Shown piece by piece: positions 17,037-25,595 of a DNA stretch of 64,000 nt. The stretch spans positions 62,001 through 126,000 of the forward strand of contig JALHOP010000002.1 in NCBI GenBank assembly GCA_022842935.1, written 5' to 3'. Position 1 is the stretch's first letter; each line of letters starts with the position of its first letter. The notes beneath the pieces were generated by a model that searched no databases, was not told the origin of the DNA, and saw nothing but the letters and a program-made list of their open reading frames with translations. A program made the position numbers and the translations under genes. Origin of the DNA: Myxococcota bacterium (GTDB taxonomy: Bacteria > Myxococcota > XYA12-FULL-58-9 > JALHOP01).

Positions 17037-17515
17037 AGACGTTCCGACGCGCCGCCGTACCAGCTGTCCTGATTGGTATCGGCATCATGGGGGTCGTCGC
17101 GGACAGTTGGCTCGTCCGTGCAGCGACCGGCGGCAACGGGGCATCCAGCGACCCCGACTACTACGATCGCGCGCTTGCCTGGGACGACCACATGGAGGCG
17201 ACAGCGACCGCTGTACGACTAGGCGTGCGCATCGACGCGGAAATTAGTCCCGCCGGCTCGTCGGACGCGCTTTTATGCGTGACGGTCCGCGACTCTGCGG
17301 GCGCGTCGGTCGAAACCCGCTCCGTCACTGCCGCCGCCTCGGCGAATCTTTGCCCACGCGCACGGTTCGTCGGCACGCTCGAGCGCTCGGGTGAACGCTA
17401 TTGCACTGCGATCCGCGATGCCTGCGCGGGCATCTGGATAGCTGACGTGCGCGCCGAGGTCGCCGACCAGGTCGTCGCCGGCACTGGACGCACCGAGCTA
17501 CGGGTACCCCAGTGA
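17033..17515 (+). CDS. ccoH: FixH/CcoH-like cbb3 assembly protein
   Basis: 160 residues: one N-terminal membrane helix (about 8-27) and a periplasmic domain that starts with SDPDYYDRALAWDDH, the conserved mark of FixH proteins. The rest of the domain is divergent and has three Cys residues (about 83, 106 and 123). FixH/CcoH is needed for assembly or stability of cbb3 oxidase. Placed between ccoG and the SafE-like gene with 4-bp overlaps on both sides. Confidence 0.85.
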   Translation: MKTFRRAAVPAVLIGIGIMGVVADSWLVRAATGGNGASSDPDYYDRALAWDDHMEATATAVRLGVRIDAEISPAGSSDALLCVTVRDSAGASVETRSVTAAASANLCPRARFVGTLERSGERYCTAIRDACAGIWIADVRAEVADQVVAGTGRTELRVPQ

Positions 17516-18207
17516 TCGCCCTGCTGGCGACGACAGTGCTGGCGAGCTTCGCCGGCAGTCTGCATTGCGCCGGCATGTGCGGACCATTGCTCGCGCTCGT
17601 ACAGGGTGGTCGAAGCTCGCGCACCCTCCACGTCGCCTACCAAATTGGACGCCTCTGCGCCTACGGCCTCTTGGGTCTCGCGGCCGGCGCCGTAGGGCAC
17701 GGCGTCGAGTCGGTGGCTGCGGCAAGGGGACTCGAGCACGCGGCACTGGCGACTGCGGCGCTGGCTCTCTTGATCGCGGCTGTAGCGCCATTGTTGCGAA
17801 ACAGCCACGAGCGGACCAGCGCAGGTCTTCAGGTCATGCGCTCGGTCTTGCGAACGGCGACACCGCTGACACGCGCCACGTTGTTTGGCGCTGCGACCGG
17901 CCTCATGCCTTGCGGCTGGTTGTACGCCTGGCTCGCGGTCGCAGCCACTTCCGGGTCGGCGACCACAGGTTCTGCGGTCATGCTCGGTTTCGGCTTGGGC
18001 TCCATACCCGCGCTCGTCGCAACCAATACGTTGTTCGCGAAAGCGAGCGACGTTCTGCGCCGGCGCTCGCGCCGTCTCGCGCCAGTGCTGCTCGCTGTTT
18101 CGGCCATCGTCGTCTTCGCTACGCGCGGGGCGGTCAACGAGCGCATTCAGCGTGCACTCGAACGTGGCGGTAGCGAAGGTGCTCCGCTCGTTTGTCACGG
18201 CGGCTGA
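17512..18207 (+). CDS. Sulfite exporter TauE/SafE (DsbD_2) family membrane protein
   Basis: 231 residues with about six membrane helices. The first helix carries SLHCAGMCGPLLAL and the fourth LMPCGWLYAWLA, the paired Cys/Pro motifs of the DsbD_2 (CcdA-like) family usually found next to ccoI/ccoS. These proteins are thought to help copper or thiol handling in oxidase assembly. The start is GTG, overlapping the ccoH stop by 4 bp. Confidence 0.88.
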   Translation: MIALLATTVLASFAGSLHCAGMCGPLLALVQGGRSSRTLHVAYQIGRLCAYGLLGLAAGAVGHGVESVAAARGLEHAALATAALALLIAAVAPLLRNSHERTSAGLQVMRSVLRTATPLTRATLFGAATGLMPCGWLYAWLAVAATSGSATTGSAVMLGFGLGSIPALVATNTLFAKASDVLRRRSRRLAPVLLAVSAIVVFATRGAVNERIQRALERGGSEGAPLVCHGG

Positions 18208-18221
18208 TCTCGGAGCGTGTG

Positions 18222-20651
18222 ATGATGTCCTCGCTGGCGGTCTCGACGAAGCTCCAAACGCGGGCCTGCATCTATTGCGGGACGCCGACCAGCAGATCCC
18301 CAACAGCGGACGGCTTCGTGTTTTGCTGCGGTGGCTGCAGCACGGCACATCAGCTCATCAGTGAAGCCGGTCTGAAGGAAGGCTTCGCGGCGGCGCTCGG
18401 CGACGCGCGTCCACAGCGACCACGCGAAGACGCTCAGAGCTTCCAGGCGTTCGACGATCCGGGTTTTCTCGCAGCGCACGCTAGGGAACACTCTCCCGGC
18501 GTCTACGCAATCGACCTGGTGCTCGAGGGCGTTCATTGCGCTGCCTGCCTGTGGGTGCTCGAGAAGCTGCCGCGCCTTTGCGCAGGTGTGTCATCGGCGC
18601 GCCTCAACCTTGCTCACGCTCGTCTGACAGTCATCTTTGAACCGCATCGAGCGCCACTCTCGAAAGTCACCGAGACGTTGTCGCGTCTCGGCTATGCGGC
18701 ACATCCAGCGCGAGACGCTTCTCGGCTCGCGATGCGACGGCAGCAGGATCGCATCATGCTGATGCGCATTGGCGTCGCATTCGCCTCCGCCGCGAACGTG
18801 ATGCTGATTGCCGTAGCGCTCTATTGCGGCGATCGGTTCGGAATCTCCGCTGAAACGCGACATTTCCTGCGTTGGGCAAGCTTGGTGGTGACGCTGCCAT
18901 CGCTGCTGTTCTCGGCGTTGCCGTTCTTCCGCGGCGCGATGGCTGCCCTACGCACGCGCACCGCGCACATCGACCTGGCTTTGGCATTGAGCCTCGGCGC
19001 CGGCTACCTCCAAGGCATCATCAACACCATCCGCAATAGCGGGGAAATTTATTTCGACTCGGTGACCGCCTTGGTCTTCGCCCTCCTCGCCAGCCGCTAC
19101 GTACACCAGCGCAAACAACGCCAGGCGGCGGACGCGACCGAGCTACTTGCGGCTCTCGCGCCGAGCATCGCCCACCGTCGCGACGCACAAGGTGGTGTCG
19201 TCGACGTGGCGAGCGCGAGCGTCGGCATCGGCGACATCATCGAAGTGAGAGCTGGCGAAGCCTTCCCGGTCGACGGCGAGGTTGTCGAGGGTAGCGGCTG
19301 CGTTGACATGGCGCTTCTGAGCGGAGAGTCCGAACCGATCGACGTGGGCCCCGGCGACGCGGTGCATGCGGGCACCATCTGCGCTGGCGCGATGCTGCTG
19401 GTACGCGCGACGGCGACAGGCAGCGACACACGCCTCGCGCGTTTGACGCAGACCATGCAGACGGCGGCCAGTGAGCGGGCCGAGATTATCGAGCTCACCG
19501 ATCGCGTCGGGGCTTACTTCGTGGTCGGCGCGGCTCTGCTTGCCGTGGTGACGGTGATCGCCGCTTGGCCTCTGGGGGCCGAGGTCGCGATCGACCGTGC
19601 CATCGCCCTCCTCATCGTCGCGTGCCCGTGCGCGCTCGGGCTCGCCACACCGCTCGCCATGAGTAGCGCCATGGCAGCCGCAGCCCGCTCGCGTATCCTC
19701 ATCAAAACTTCGGCGGCCCTCGAACGACTTACGCGCGTCAAAAGCGTCATCTTCGACAAGACCGGCACCCTGACCGAGGGACGCCTGACGGTGGCCCATT
19801 GGTTCGGCGAGCCGGACGTCCGCAACGCCGTGCGGGCCCTCGAAGGGCATGTCAGTCATCCGGTGGCGCGTGCTCTGCAAGATGGAGGCGAGCGACCGAA
19901 CCTTACCGTTTCACAGGTCAAGCAGATCACGGGCCTCGGCGTGATGGGAGTCGTTGACGGCTCACACCTGGTTGTCGGCGCGCCACACTGGGTCGCCGCG
20001 AAGGCGCCCAACGGAAAACTCTGGGAGGAAATGGCCGGAGACCTCGCGCAACAAGGAATGACTCCAGTGCTCGTCGCCAGAGACCACGAAGTGGTTGGCC
20101 TCGCTGGACTCGCCGACCGTGTTCGCGATGACGCGCGCGAAACCGTCGCCGCCCTCCAGGCGCGAGGGCTCGAGCTTCATCTGGTTTCGGGGGACGACCC
20201 GCGCGTCGTCGGTCGTGTCGCGCGGCAGCTTGGTATCCAACGTTTCGAGGCTCTCGCGAGTCCCGAGCGTAAGCTTGCGGTCGTCCGCGACCTCGAGCTG
20301 CGCTCCTCGGTTGCGATGATCGGCGATGGGGTCAACGACGCTGCCGCGCTAGCAGCCGCGACCGTTGGCATCGCAATCCATGGCGGCGCGGAAGCCAGCA
20401 TGGCGGCCGCCGACGTCTACATCGATCGACCGGGCCTAACCGCTATTGCGGACACATTCGAGGGGGCACACCGCGCAGGTAAGGTCGTGCGTACCGGGAT
20501 CGTGTTTGGTCTCATCTACAACGTCATCGGGGTTTGCCTTGCGGTGAGCGGCATCGTGACACCACTCATGGCGGCATTGCTCATGCCGGCCGCGTCCCTG
20601 ACGGTCGTGACTCTTGCGCATACGATGCGCACGTTCGGAGGTCGTCGATGA
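18222..20651 (+). CDS. ccoI: Cu-transporting P1B-ATPase CcoI/FixI
   Basis: About 809 residues. The N-terminus has a Cys-rich metal-binding segment (CIYCG, later FCCGGC) and an HMA-like domain with GVHCAACLW. The core has the actuator loop LLSGESEPID, the ion site CPC in VACPCALGLATPLAM, the phosphorylation site DKTGTLTEG and the GDGVNDAAAL hinge. CcoI delivers copper for the CuB centre of cbb3 oxidase. CGGAG lies upstream of the ATG at 18222. A 4-bp overlap links it to ccoS. Confidence 0.93.
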   Translation: MMSSLAVSTKLQTRACIYCGTPTSRSPTADGFVFCCGGCSTAHQLISEAGLKEGFAAALGDARPQRPREDAQSFQAFDDPGFLAAHAREHSPGVYAIDLVLEGVHCAACLWVLEKLPRLCAGVSSARLNLAHARLTVIFEPHRAPLSKVTETLSRLGYAAHPARDASRLAMRRQQDRIMLMRIGVAFASAANVMLIAVALYCGDRFGISAETRHFLRWASLVVTLPSLLFSALPFFRGAMAALRTRTAHIDLALALSLGAGYLQGIINTIRNSGEIYFDSVTALVFALLASRYVHQRKQRQAADATELLAALAPSIAHRRDAQGGVVDVASASVGIGDIIEVRAGEAFPVDGEVVEGSGCVDMALLSGESEPIDVGPGDAVHAGTICAGAMLLVRATATGSDTRLARLTQTMQTAASERAEIIELTDRVGAYFVVGAALLAVVTVIAAWPLGAEVAIDRAIALLIVACPCALGLATPLAMSSAMAAAARSRILIKTSAALERLTRVKSVIFDKTGTLTEGRLTVAHWFGEPDVRNAVRALEGHVSHPVARALQDGGERPNLTVSQVKQITGLGVMGVVDGSHLVVGAPHWVAAKAPNGKLWEEMAGDLAQQGMTPVLVARDHEVVGLAGLADRVRDDARETVAALQARGLELHLVSGDDPRVVGRVARQLGIQRFEALASPERKLAVVRDLELRSSVAMIGDGVNDAAALAAATVGIAIHGGAEASMAAADVYIDRPGLTAIADTFEGAHRAGKVVRTGIVFGLIYNVIGVCLAVSGIVTPLMAALLMPAASLTVVTLAHTMRTFGGRR

Positions 20652-20800
20652 GCTTGCTTTACGTGCTCCTGCCCTTGGCTATCTGCGGAGCGGGTGCGTG
20701 GACGGTCACGTTTTTGTGGTGCGTGCGGGATGGCCAGATGGACGATTTGGAGGGGGCGTCGTGGAGGATGCTGGGCGACGACGAACGGAGGCCGCAATAA
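20648..20800 (+). CDS. ccoS: cbb3 oxidase assembly protein CcoS
   Basis: 50 residues: one membrane helix (about 3-24) followed by WCVRDGQMDDLEG, the CcoS signature (F-x-W-A/C-V-x-x-G-Q-F/M-D-D-L). CcoS is required for cofactor insertion into cbb3 oxidase. It starts inside ccoI (4-bp overlap). Its last codons and stop overlap the first operator of the downstream activator operon (20792-20806). Confidence 0.9.
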   Translation: MSLLYVLLPLAICGAGAWTVTFLWCVRDGQMDDLEGASWRMLGDDERRPQ

Positions 20801-20836
20801 TTGCGCGCCAGCTCTCGCCGAGCGCATTCTTTGCAC
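20792..20836. promoter_or_regulatory. Operator pair upstream of the activator operon
   Basis: CCGCAATAATTGCGC at 20792-20806 (exact, overlapping the ccoS stop) and GCGCATTCTTTGCAC at 20822-20836 (one mismatch), centres exactly 30 bp apart; the near one is 62 bp before the -24 GG at 20891. This implies that the activator controls its own operon. Confidence 0.75.
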
Positions 20837-20888
20837 TCCAACTGGTCATAAACCTGTTCAAATAGCTGTTTCTGTTGCACACATAGCC

Positions 20889-20906
20889 TTGGCGCCGACC
20901 TTGCTA
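20889..20906 (+). promoter_or_regulatory. Sigma-54 promoter of the signalling operon
   Basis: TTGGCGCCGACCTTGCTA: TTGGC and TTGCT with GG-N10-GC. Transcription would start near 20916. Confidence 0.75.
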
Positions 20907-20919
20907 CACTAGATGTCGA

Positions 20920-20934
20920 CCGCAAGATTTGCGG
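20920..20934. promoter_or_regulatory. Single operator over the transcription start of the activator gene
   Basis: CCGCAAGATTTGCGG is a perfect 6-3-6 palindrome and an exact match to the dyad. It spans about +5 to +19 of the predicted transcript, downstream of the promoter, so binding there should block rather than help polymerase. Confidence 0.7.
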
Positions 20935-20948
20935 CACGGGAGAAGCGA

Positions 20949-22340
20949 ATGAGCCGGGGCCGAATTCTCATCGTCGACGACGAAGCCAATGCGCGGACCG
21001 CGCTCGCAAACCTGCTCGCCGACGACGGATACAACACAGAGACCGCTGCGGACGGTTTCAAGGCGCTGCCAAAGCTCGACGAGCAAAACCCCGATGTCGT
21101 GCTCACTGACCTGCGCATGCCGGGCATGGATGGGCTGGAGCTCATCAAGCGCGCCAAGGAGCGGGATCCCGAAGTCGAGGTCGTCGTGATGACGGCCCAT
21201 GGCGCTGTCGAGACCGCGGTCGCCGCGATGCAGCTCGGGGCTGCGAGCTACCTCACCAAGCCAATCAACGTTCCTGAGCTCGGCATTGTCATCGAGCGCG
21301 CCATGGAACGGCGTCGTTTGCGCCGCGAGACGAGTCAACTTCGCGAGCGCCTCGCCGACCGCGACAGCTTGGACAACATCGTCGGCTCCTCGCCAAGCAT
21401 GAAAGCCTTGGCGGAGCTTGTCCGCCAGGTCGCGCCCTCACGTGCCTCCGTCCTCATCACCGGCGAGAGTGGCACCGGCAAGGAACTGGTCGCGGCGGCC
21501 ATCCACCGCCACAGCGGACGCGGCGGCGGCCCGTTCGTGAAGCTCAACTGCGCTGCTCTTGCGGAGAGCGTCCTCGAGAGCGAGCTCTTCGGTCACGAGC
21601 GCGGCTCGTTCACCGGAGCCATGGCGCGCCGCGATGGTCGCTTTCAGCAAGCCAACGGCGGGACACTGTTCCTCGACGAGATCGGCGAGATCTCACAAGC
21701 GCTTCAGGTGAAGCTCCTGCGCTTCTTGCAAGAGCGCGAGTTCGAACGGGTCGGCGGTAATGAGACCGTGAGCGTCGACGTCCGCGTCATCGCCGCGACC
21801 AATCGCAATCTGCAAGAGGCAATCCGTGAGGGCAGGTTCCGCGAAGACCTCTACTATCGTCTCAACGTCGTGACGCTCGAAATGCCGCCATTGCGGACAC
21901 GTGAGGGAGATATCACCCTGCTCGCGATGCACTTTCTGCGACGCTACGCGGATCTGAACGACAAAACCCTCAAGGGATTCAGTGAAGAGGCGTTGCTGGC
22001 ACTCAACGAATACAGGTGGCCGGGCAATGTCCGTGAGCTCGAGAACGTAATCGAGCGAGCCGTCGTGTTGGCGCGACGCGACACCATCGAGCTGGGTGAC
22101 CTACCGGCGAGCGTTCGTACCGAGCGCACGCAGGCCAACGGCATCCGCATTCCTGGCTCGCGACTCGAGGACATCGAGCGCCATGCGATCTTGCGAACGC
22201 TCGAGCACACTGGCGGATCCACGTCGAAGGCGGCGGACATCCTGGGTATTTCACCGCGCAAAATTCAGTACAAGCTGCAGGAGTACCAAACCGACGGCAA
22301 AGCCTTGGCGACCACTGCGCGCTCACGTACCAACGATTGA
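20949..22340 (+). CDS. Sigma-54-dependent response regulator (REC-AAA+-Fis)
   Basis: 463 residues. The receiver domain (about 4-118) has Asp54 as the expected phosphorylation site and Lys104. The AAA+ domain (about 140-380) carries Walker A GESGTGKE (172-179), GSFTGA (219-224; the sigma-54 contact loop with Ser for Ala) and Walker B GGTLFLDE. A Fis-type helix-turn-helix lies at about 425-455 (TSKAADILGISPRKIQYKL). This is the NtrC-family plan. Start at 20949 has GGAGAAG upstream; an upstream ATG at 20913 would lie at or before the transcript start. It is followed by the globin kinase and two receiver proteins. It is the obvious candidate to bind the CGCA-N5-TGCG dyads. Confidence 0.93.
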   Translation: MSRGRILIVDDEANARTALANLLADDGYNTETAADGFKALPKLDEQNPDVVLTDLRMPGMDGLELIKRAKERDPEVEVVVMTAHGAVETAVAAMQLGAASYLTKPINVPELGIVIERAMERRRLRRETSQLRERLADRDSLDNIVGSSPSMKALAELVRQVAPSRASVLITGESGTGKELVAAAIHRHSGRGGGPFVKLNCAALAESVLESELFGHERGSFTGAMARRDGRFQQANGGTLFLDEIGEISQALQVKLLRFLQEREFERVGGNETVSVDVRVIAATNRNLQEAIREGRFREDLYYRLNVVTLEMPPLRTREGDITLLAMHFLRRYADLNDKTLKGFSEEALLALNEYRWPGNVRELENVIERAVVLARRDTIELGDLPASVRTERTQANGIRIPGSRLEDIERHAILRTLEHTGGSTSKAADILGISPRKIQYKLQEYQTDGKALATTARSRTND

Positions 22341-22388
22341 TCCCGAACGACTTGTCTCGCGGCGCCTTTTTACGAATGAGTGGTGCCC

Positions 22389-23534
22389 ATGATGGAAACG
22401 CTGTTCGCTGAGCTCAAACGTTACGTGGGCTTCGGGCCCGACGATGAGCAAGCGCTGCGGCGCCTGCACGGCATCGTCTCGCCTGACTTCGTGCCCATTG
22501 CCGAGATTTTCTACGACCGCATCTTGACGCATGCGGGTGCGCGCAAGGCTCTCGAAGGTGGAGAGAGCGTCGTCGGCCGCCTCAAGGTCACTCTCGTCGC
22601 TTGGATGGACAAATTGCTCAGTGGCCCGTGGGACGAAGAGTACTTCGACCTGCGCTGTCGCATCGGCCGCATGCACGTGCGCATCAAGCTACCGCAGCAC
22701 TACATGTTCGGGGCGATGAACGTGTTGAGGCAACAACTCGAGCTGCGCGTGGACGACCACTACGACGCGCACCCCGACGACCTCCGCGCCGCGCGTTTGG
22801 CCTTGGGCAAGATCATCGACCTCGAGCTCGCCATCATGTTGCACACGTACCGGGAGGACCTCCTGGCGCAGCAGTCCCGCACCGAGCGCCTGGCCACCTT
22901 TGGACAGCTCGTCGGTTCCCTCGGACACGAGCTGCGCAACCCGCTGGGCGTCATCGAGTCGTCGCTCTTCATTTTGAAGGGGCGCATGGGCGCGGACGAG
23001 CGCTACGACAAACACGTCACGCGGGTCGGCGAACAGCTCGACATCGCGAACAAGATCATCACTGACTTGCTCGACATGATCCGTGACAAGCAGCTCGTGC
23101 GCGAGCGCTTGTCCGTCGCTAAGGTGGTCGAAGCCGCCATCGCGCGTGTCTCCCGGCCCGAGGGCATCGAGCTCGAGGTGCGCGGACTCGAGAATTTCCC
23201 CGAGATCCAAGGTGACTCCGGCCAGCTACAGCAGGTCTTCGTCAACCTACTAGAGAACGCGATCCAAGCGACCGCGCCGAAGGGCGTCGTCGCCGCCATT
23301 GGCTCTCGCATCGGCACGCTAATCGAAATCGCTATCACGGACACCGGCCATGGCGTCGATGTCGACACCCGCCAGCGCCTGTTCGAGCCTCTCGTGACGA
23401 CTAAAGCAAAAGGGGTCGGCCTCGGGCTTGCCCTGGTCAAACGCATCGTGGATCGCCATGGTGGACACGTACGATACGAGCCAAATCAACCGAACGGCGC
23501 GCGCTTCATCGTGCGCCTAGGAACGGCTGGATAG
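22389..23534 (+). CDS. Globin-coupled oxygen-sensing histidine kinase (AfGcHK-like)
   Basis: 381 residues. An N-terminal globin domain (about 1-160) has candidate distal Tyr42 (in FYDRIL) and proximal heme ligand His96 (in [11 protein letters not shown]). A HisKA helix follows with phospho-acceptor His180 ([10 protein letters not shown]), then an ATPase domain with N box (NLLENAI), DTGHGVD and GVGLGLALV. In AfGcHK of Anaeromyxobacter the corresponding residues, from memory, are Tyr45, His99 and His183; all three differ by the same offset of 3, so the proteins align without gaps. AfGcHK senses O2 binding to heme and then autophosphorylates. No membrane segment. The start is ATG 22389 or 22392; the ribosome site is weak. 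Confidence 0.93.
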   Translation: MMETLFAELKRYVGFGPDDEQALRRLHGIVSPDFVPIAEIFYDRILTHAGARKALEGGESVVGRLKVTLVAWMDKLLSGPWDEEYFDLRCRIGRMHVRIKLPQHYMFGAMNVLRQQLELRVDDHYDAHPDDLRAARLALGKIIDLELAIMLHTYREDLLAQQSRTERLATFGQLVGSLGHELRNPLGVIESSLFILKGRMGADERYDKHVTRVGEQLDIANKIITDLLDMIRDKQLVRERLSVAKVVEAAIARVSRPEGIELEVRGLENFPEIQGDSGQLQQVFVNLLENAIQATAPKGVVAAIGSRIGTLIEIAITDTGHGVDVDTRQRLFEPLVTTKAKGVGLGLALVKRIVDRHGGHVRYEPNQPNGARFIVRLGTAG

Positions 23535-23537
23535 CGC

Positions 23538-24242
23538 ATGCGCCACTACCTCATCGTCGACGACAACAAAGCCTTCGCCGAGAACATGACGGACATTCTT
23601 CTGGATTGTGGCGCCAAGGTCACGATGGTGACGAGCGGCGCCGAGGCACTCGAGGTGGTGTCACGAACACGCTTCGACGCATTGCTGTCGGACATGCGCA
23701 TGCCGGGCATGGGCGGCGCCGAGCTCGTCCATCGCATCCGCCAGATCGACCCGGGTCTCCCCGCCATCGTGGCTACCGCCTACACAACCGACGTCGACCT
23801 CAGCGCGGCCCGGGCAGAAGGTCTGCTCGCGGTGCTTCCGAAACCGCTGCCCATTCAAACATTGCTCGAGCTCCTGGCAACCGCGCGGCGTGACGCGTTA
23901 GTCGCCGTCGTCGAGGACGACGCGGCGCTCGCCGACAACATCAGCGAGGCGCTACGCGACGAAGGCTTTTCGACCGTGACGGCGTCTTCCGTGCTCGAGA
24001 TCGAACAGCTCATGCCCATCAAGCCATTCGCGGCGCTCGTCGATATGCGCGTCCCAGGGGGGCCAGACGGAATAGCCATGCTACGTCTTGCACACCGCTA
24101 TCCCGGACTACCAATCATCGTAATGACGGCCTATCCGGATGCCCTTCCGCCTCTCGAGCCACGCGCGTCACTGCCAAAACCTTTCAGCATTCCCTTGTTG
24201 CTCGAGGCCATCGAGAGGCAATACCGCGCGGCAACGTCATGA
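23538..24242 (+). CDS. Double receiver-domain response regulator (REC-REC)
   Basis: 234 residues consisting of two receiver domains and nothing else. REC1 (about 1-115) has Asp52 (SDMRMPGMGG) and LPKPL; REC2 (about 120-232) has Asp169 (VDMRVPGG) and LPKPF. The partner of AfGcHK is also a two-receiver protein, reported with phosphorylation at Asp52 and Asp169, identical numbers. With no output domain, it most likely works as a phosphate relay or sink between the globin kinase and other proteins. Begins 3 bp after the kinase stop and overlaps the next gene by 4 bp. Confidence 0.9.
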   Translation: MRHYLIVDDNKAFAENMTDILLDCGAKVTMVTSGAEALEVVSRTRFDALLSDMRMPGMGGAELVHRIRQIDPGLPAIVATAYTTDVDLSAARAEGLLAVLPKPLPIQTLLELLATARRDALVAVVEDDAALADNISEALRDEGFSTVTASSVLEIEQLMPIKPFAALVDMRVPGGPDGIAMLRLAHRYPGLPIIVMTAYPDALPPLEPRASLPKPFSIPLLLEAIERQYRAATS

Positions 24243-25330
24243 AGACGAAGCGTGTCCTCATCGTCGACGACAACCCGAGCCTCGTGGACAATCTCGTGGA
24301 GGTTCTCGCGGGTGAGAACTACAACGTGACCGCGATGTCGAGCTGCGCGGACGCACTGGACGCCGCGCGCAAGGGCTTCCAAGTAGCGTTGGTCGATGTA
24401 CGTTTGCCCGACGGGGACGGAACTCAGCTCGCTGGACGTCTCAAGGAAGCGAGCCCGGACAGCGAGGTCATTCTTCTCACCGGCTTTGCGACCGTGGAGT
24501 CCGCCGCGGCGGCCGTGAGCGCGGGGGCTTGGGCCTACCTCGTCAAGCCGTACGCGACTCCCGATTTGCTCTTGGTCATTGGGCAGGCGATGCGCCACGT
24601 GGAGCTGCAAGAGGAGCGACGCGAGCTCACGCAGCGCACTCAAATCGCCGAGCGCTTGGCCCTCGTCGTGGGCACCATGACGGCGGGACTCTCGCACGAG
24701 ATTCGCAACCCCTTGAACGCGGCCCTGCTGCAGCTCACGCTGGTCGAACGCCGCGTCGGCCAGCTCGACTCCGAGAAGCGCGGCGCAATCCTCGAGCCAT
24801 TGAGCATCGTCCGTAGCGAAATTCAGAGGCTGAACCGCATCGTCGACGACTTCCTCGCGTTCGCGCGACCGCGGGAGCTCGAACGCCAATCGCTAACGGT
24901 CAACGCTTTGCTGGACAAGTCGTTTTGCCTATTGACCGCTGAAGCAGACGAGCGTGGCGTCTCTCTCGAGCGCGAGGTCGATGAGGCGGCGCGCATCGTC
25001 GGCGACGAAACGCGTCTGCATCAGGTCATGATGAACTTGCTGTTGAACGCGCTGCAGGCAACTCCGAGAGGCGGCATGGTCGTGGTGCGAGCCAACGCCG
25101 TTGACCGCGAATGGGTGACGATCAACATCGACGATAGCGGACCGGGCGTGCCCATCGAGAAGCGCGAGCGCATCTTCGAACCGTTTTTCACCACCAAAGA
25201 CGGCGGCTCGGGTCTTGGGTTGCCGCTCGTCCACGCGACTTTGGCGCAACACGGCGGCTCAGTGCGCGTCGCGACCTCACCGGAAGGCGGGGCTCGTTTC
25301 GTCCTCAAGCTGCCGCGCGCTCGTGGATAA
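24239..25330 (+). CDS. Hybrid REC-histidine kinase
   Basis: 363 residues: an N-terminal receiver (about 4-118, Asp53, VKPY with Lys103), a short coiled segment, a HisKA domain with His153 (AGLSHEIRNPL) and an ATPase domain with NLLLNALQ, DDSGPGV and GGSGLGLPLV. No sensory or membrane domain is present, so its input is presumably phosphorylation of its receiver. It could pass phosphate on to the sigma-54 activator encoded first in the operon. Last gene of the operon. Confidence 0.9.
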   Translation: MKTKRVLIVDDNPSLVDNLVEVLAGENYNVTAMSSCADALDAARKGFQVALVDVRLPDGDGTQLAGRLKEASPDSEVILLTGFATVESAAAAVSAGAWAYLVKPYATPDLLLVIGQAMRHVELQEERRELTQRTQIAERLALVVGTMTAGLSHEIRNPLNAALLQLTLVERRVGQLDSEKRGAILEPLSIVRSEIQRLNRIVDDFLAFARPRELERQSLTVNALLDKSFCLLTAEADERGVSLEREVDEAARIVGDETRLHQVMMNLLLNALQATPRGGMVVVRANAVDREWVTINIDDSGPGVPIEKRERIFEPFFTTKDGGSGLGLPLVHATLAQHGGSVRVATSPEGGARFVLKLPRARG

Positions 25331-25412
25331 GGCGTTCACGCTTTCCGCTCGAGCCGAACCGAGGCAGACGAAAGAGCAGTAGGGTACGAGGTCCCTCGCG
25401 GCCGGTAGCCCC

Positions 25413-25595
25413 TTACACGTTCGAAGGACCGTGTTCGACCTCGGTTCGCCGATGGTCGACCATTTTCTGCTCCCAATTGGGCAGGTCGACTCCCGCTTCA
25501 AGATCTGTCGCGTCACTCACGCCGACGAAGAAGGCGCCAGCTCCCGCGAGTAAGGTTACGATCAGGCCAACGACGAAAATCAACACGGCGCTCAA
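25413..25595 (-). CDS. Small membrane protein, translationally coupled
   Basis: About 60 residues. The likely start is TTG at 25595, whose last two bases are the first two of the upstream stop codon (TTGA). One strong membrane helix (LSAVLIFVVGLIVTLLAGAGAFFVG) is followed by an acidic/basic tail ending HGPSNV. An alternative GTG start lies three codons further. It belongs with the next gene upstream on the same strand. I do not recognise the family; the call rests on the open frame, the helix and the overlap. Confidence 0.5.
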   Translation of the reverse strand: MSAVLIFVVGLIVTLLAGAGAFFVGVSDATDLEAGVDLPNWEQKMVDHRRTEVEHGPSNV

